15,017 nucleotides of DNA from CAYGZC01 sp964354225 (GTDB lineage: Bacteria; Bacteroidota; Ignavibacteria; UBA10030; SZUA-254), in the NCBI GenBank assembly GCA_964354225.1, contig CAYGZC010000016.1, forward strand, positions 1-15,017. Reading direction: 5' to 3'. The translations under genes were made by a program, and so were the position numbers. Positions 14,883 through 15,017 of the stretch are shown here, piece after piece. A model generated the notes under the pieces. That model was not told the origin of the DNA. It ran no database searches and worked only from the letters and a program-made list of their open reading frames with translations. Numbering within the stretch: position 1 is the stretch's first letter; each line of letters starts with the position of its first letter.

Positions 14883-15017
14883 ATGAAAAGGTGGATCACA
14901 TTTTCAATTATAATATTTTGTGTTGTTACCCTAACACAATCCGGGACAAAGAAACATAAAACGGACAGGTTATCAAAGATAACTTATAATTTTGCAGAGC
15001 GTGTTAAACAGGGTTTC
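14883..15017 (+). CDS. Exported protein, N-terminal part only
   Basis: Partial: 45 codons before the window ends. ATG 14883 is preceded by AAGAGG at 14869-14874, a Shine-Dalgarno with 8-nt spacing. The opening MKRWITFSIIIFCVVTLTQS is a signal peptide or signal anchor (Lys/Arg, then a hydrophobic core), followed by a basic stretch GTKKHKTDRLSK. The family is not recognisable from this fragment. It is probably transcribed from the promoter at 14708-14736 and so would share a regulator with the sRNA. Confidence 0.7.
   Translation, partial: MKRWITFSIIIFCVVTLTQSGTKKHKTDRLSKITYNFAERVKQGF

Overview
The window looks like a piece of chromosome from an FCB-group bacterium, most likely the Bacteroidota/Ignavibacteria/Chlorobi side. 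This is inferred from moderate-to-low GC, weak or absent Shine-Dalgarno sequences before most genes, an exported 'asparagine synthetase B'-labelled protein of a type I associate with that group, and exported TPR proteins. I see no phage genes, transposase or CRISPR array.

Region 1 (34-9768) is a divergent catabolic island. On the minus strand run xdhA (FeS/FAD subunit), xdhB (Mo subunit, four-base overlap with xdhA), a PLP enzyme of the threonine-synthase fold, and ssnA (aminohydrolase). On the plus strand run hutI (imidazolonepropionase), ftcD (glutamate formimidoyltransferase) and fchA (formimidoyl-THF cyclodeaminase). A 195-bp divergent intergenic region (6537-6731) holds a plausible sigma70-type promoter for each side. 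No hutH or hutU is present. The second half of a 'formimino' pathway is therefore paired with xanthine dehydrogenase and SsnA. My working inference is a route for purine or imidazole nitrogen and one-carbon recovery: xanthine oxidation and ring opening feed imidazolone-type intermediates into formimino-THF. Ordinary histidine degradation with hutHU elsewhere is the main alternative.

Region 2 (9874-13789, minus strand) is a tight three-gene operon: an exported TPR protein, an exported protein with a possible amidotransferase-like elbow, and a small calcineurin-like metallophosphoesterase.

Region 3 (13790-15017) is mostly non-coding and is the least ordinary part. A near-consensus promoter (TTGACA-17-TATCAT) drives a short transcript of about 90 nt made of two hairpins and a strong intrinsic terminator, a good candidate for an undescribed small RNA. 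The same 19-base palindrome in the same register overlaps the -35 box of this promoter and of a second promoter at 14708-14736. The second one probably serves an exported protein that runs off the right end. A tRNA-Leu(CAG) lies between them on the minus strand. Short interspersed repeats sit in both intergenic gaps of the ssnA-xdh operon, and short tandem repeats lie inside two coding regions.
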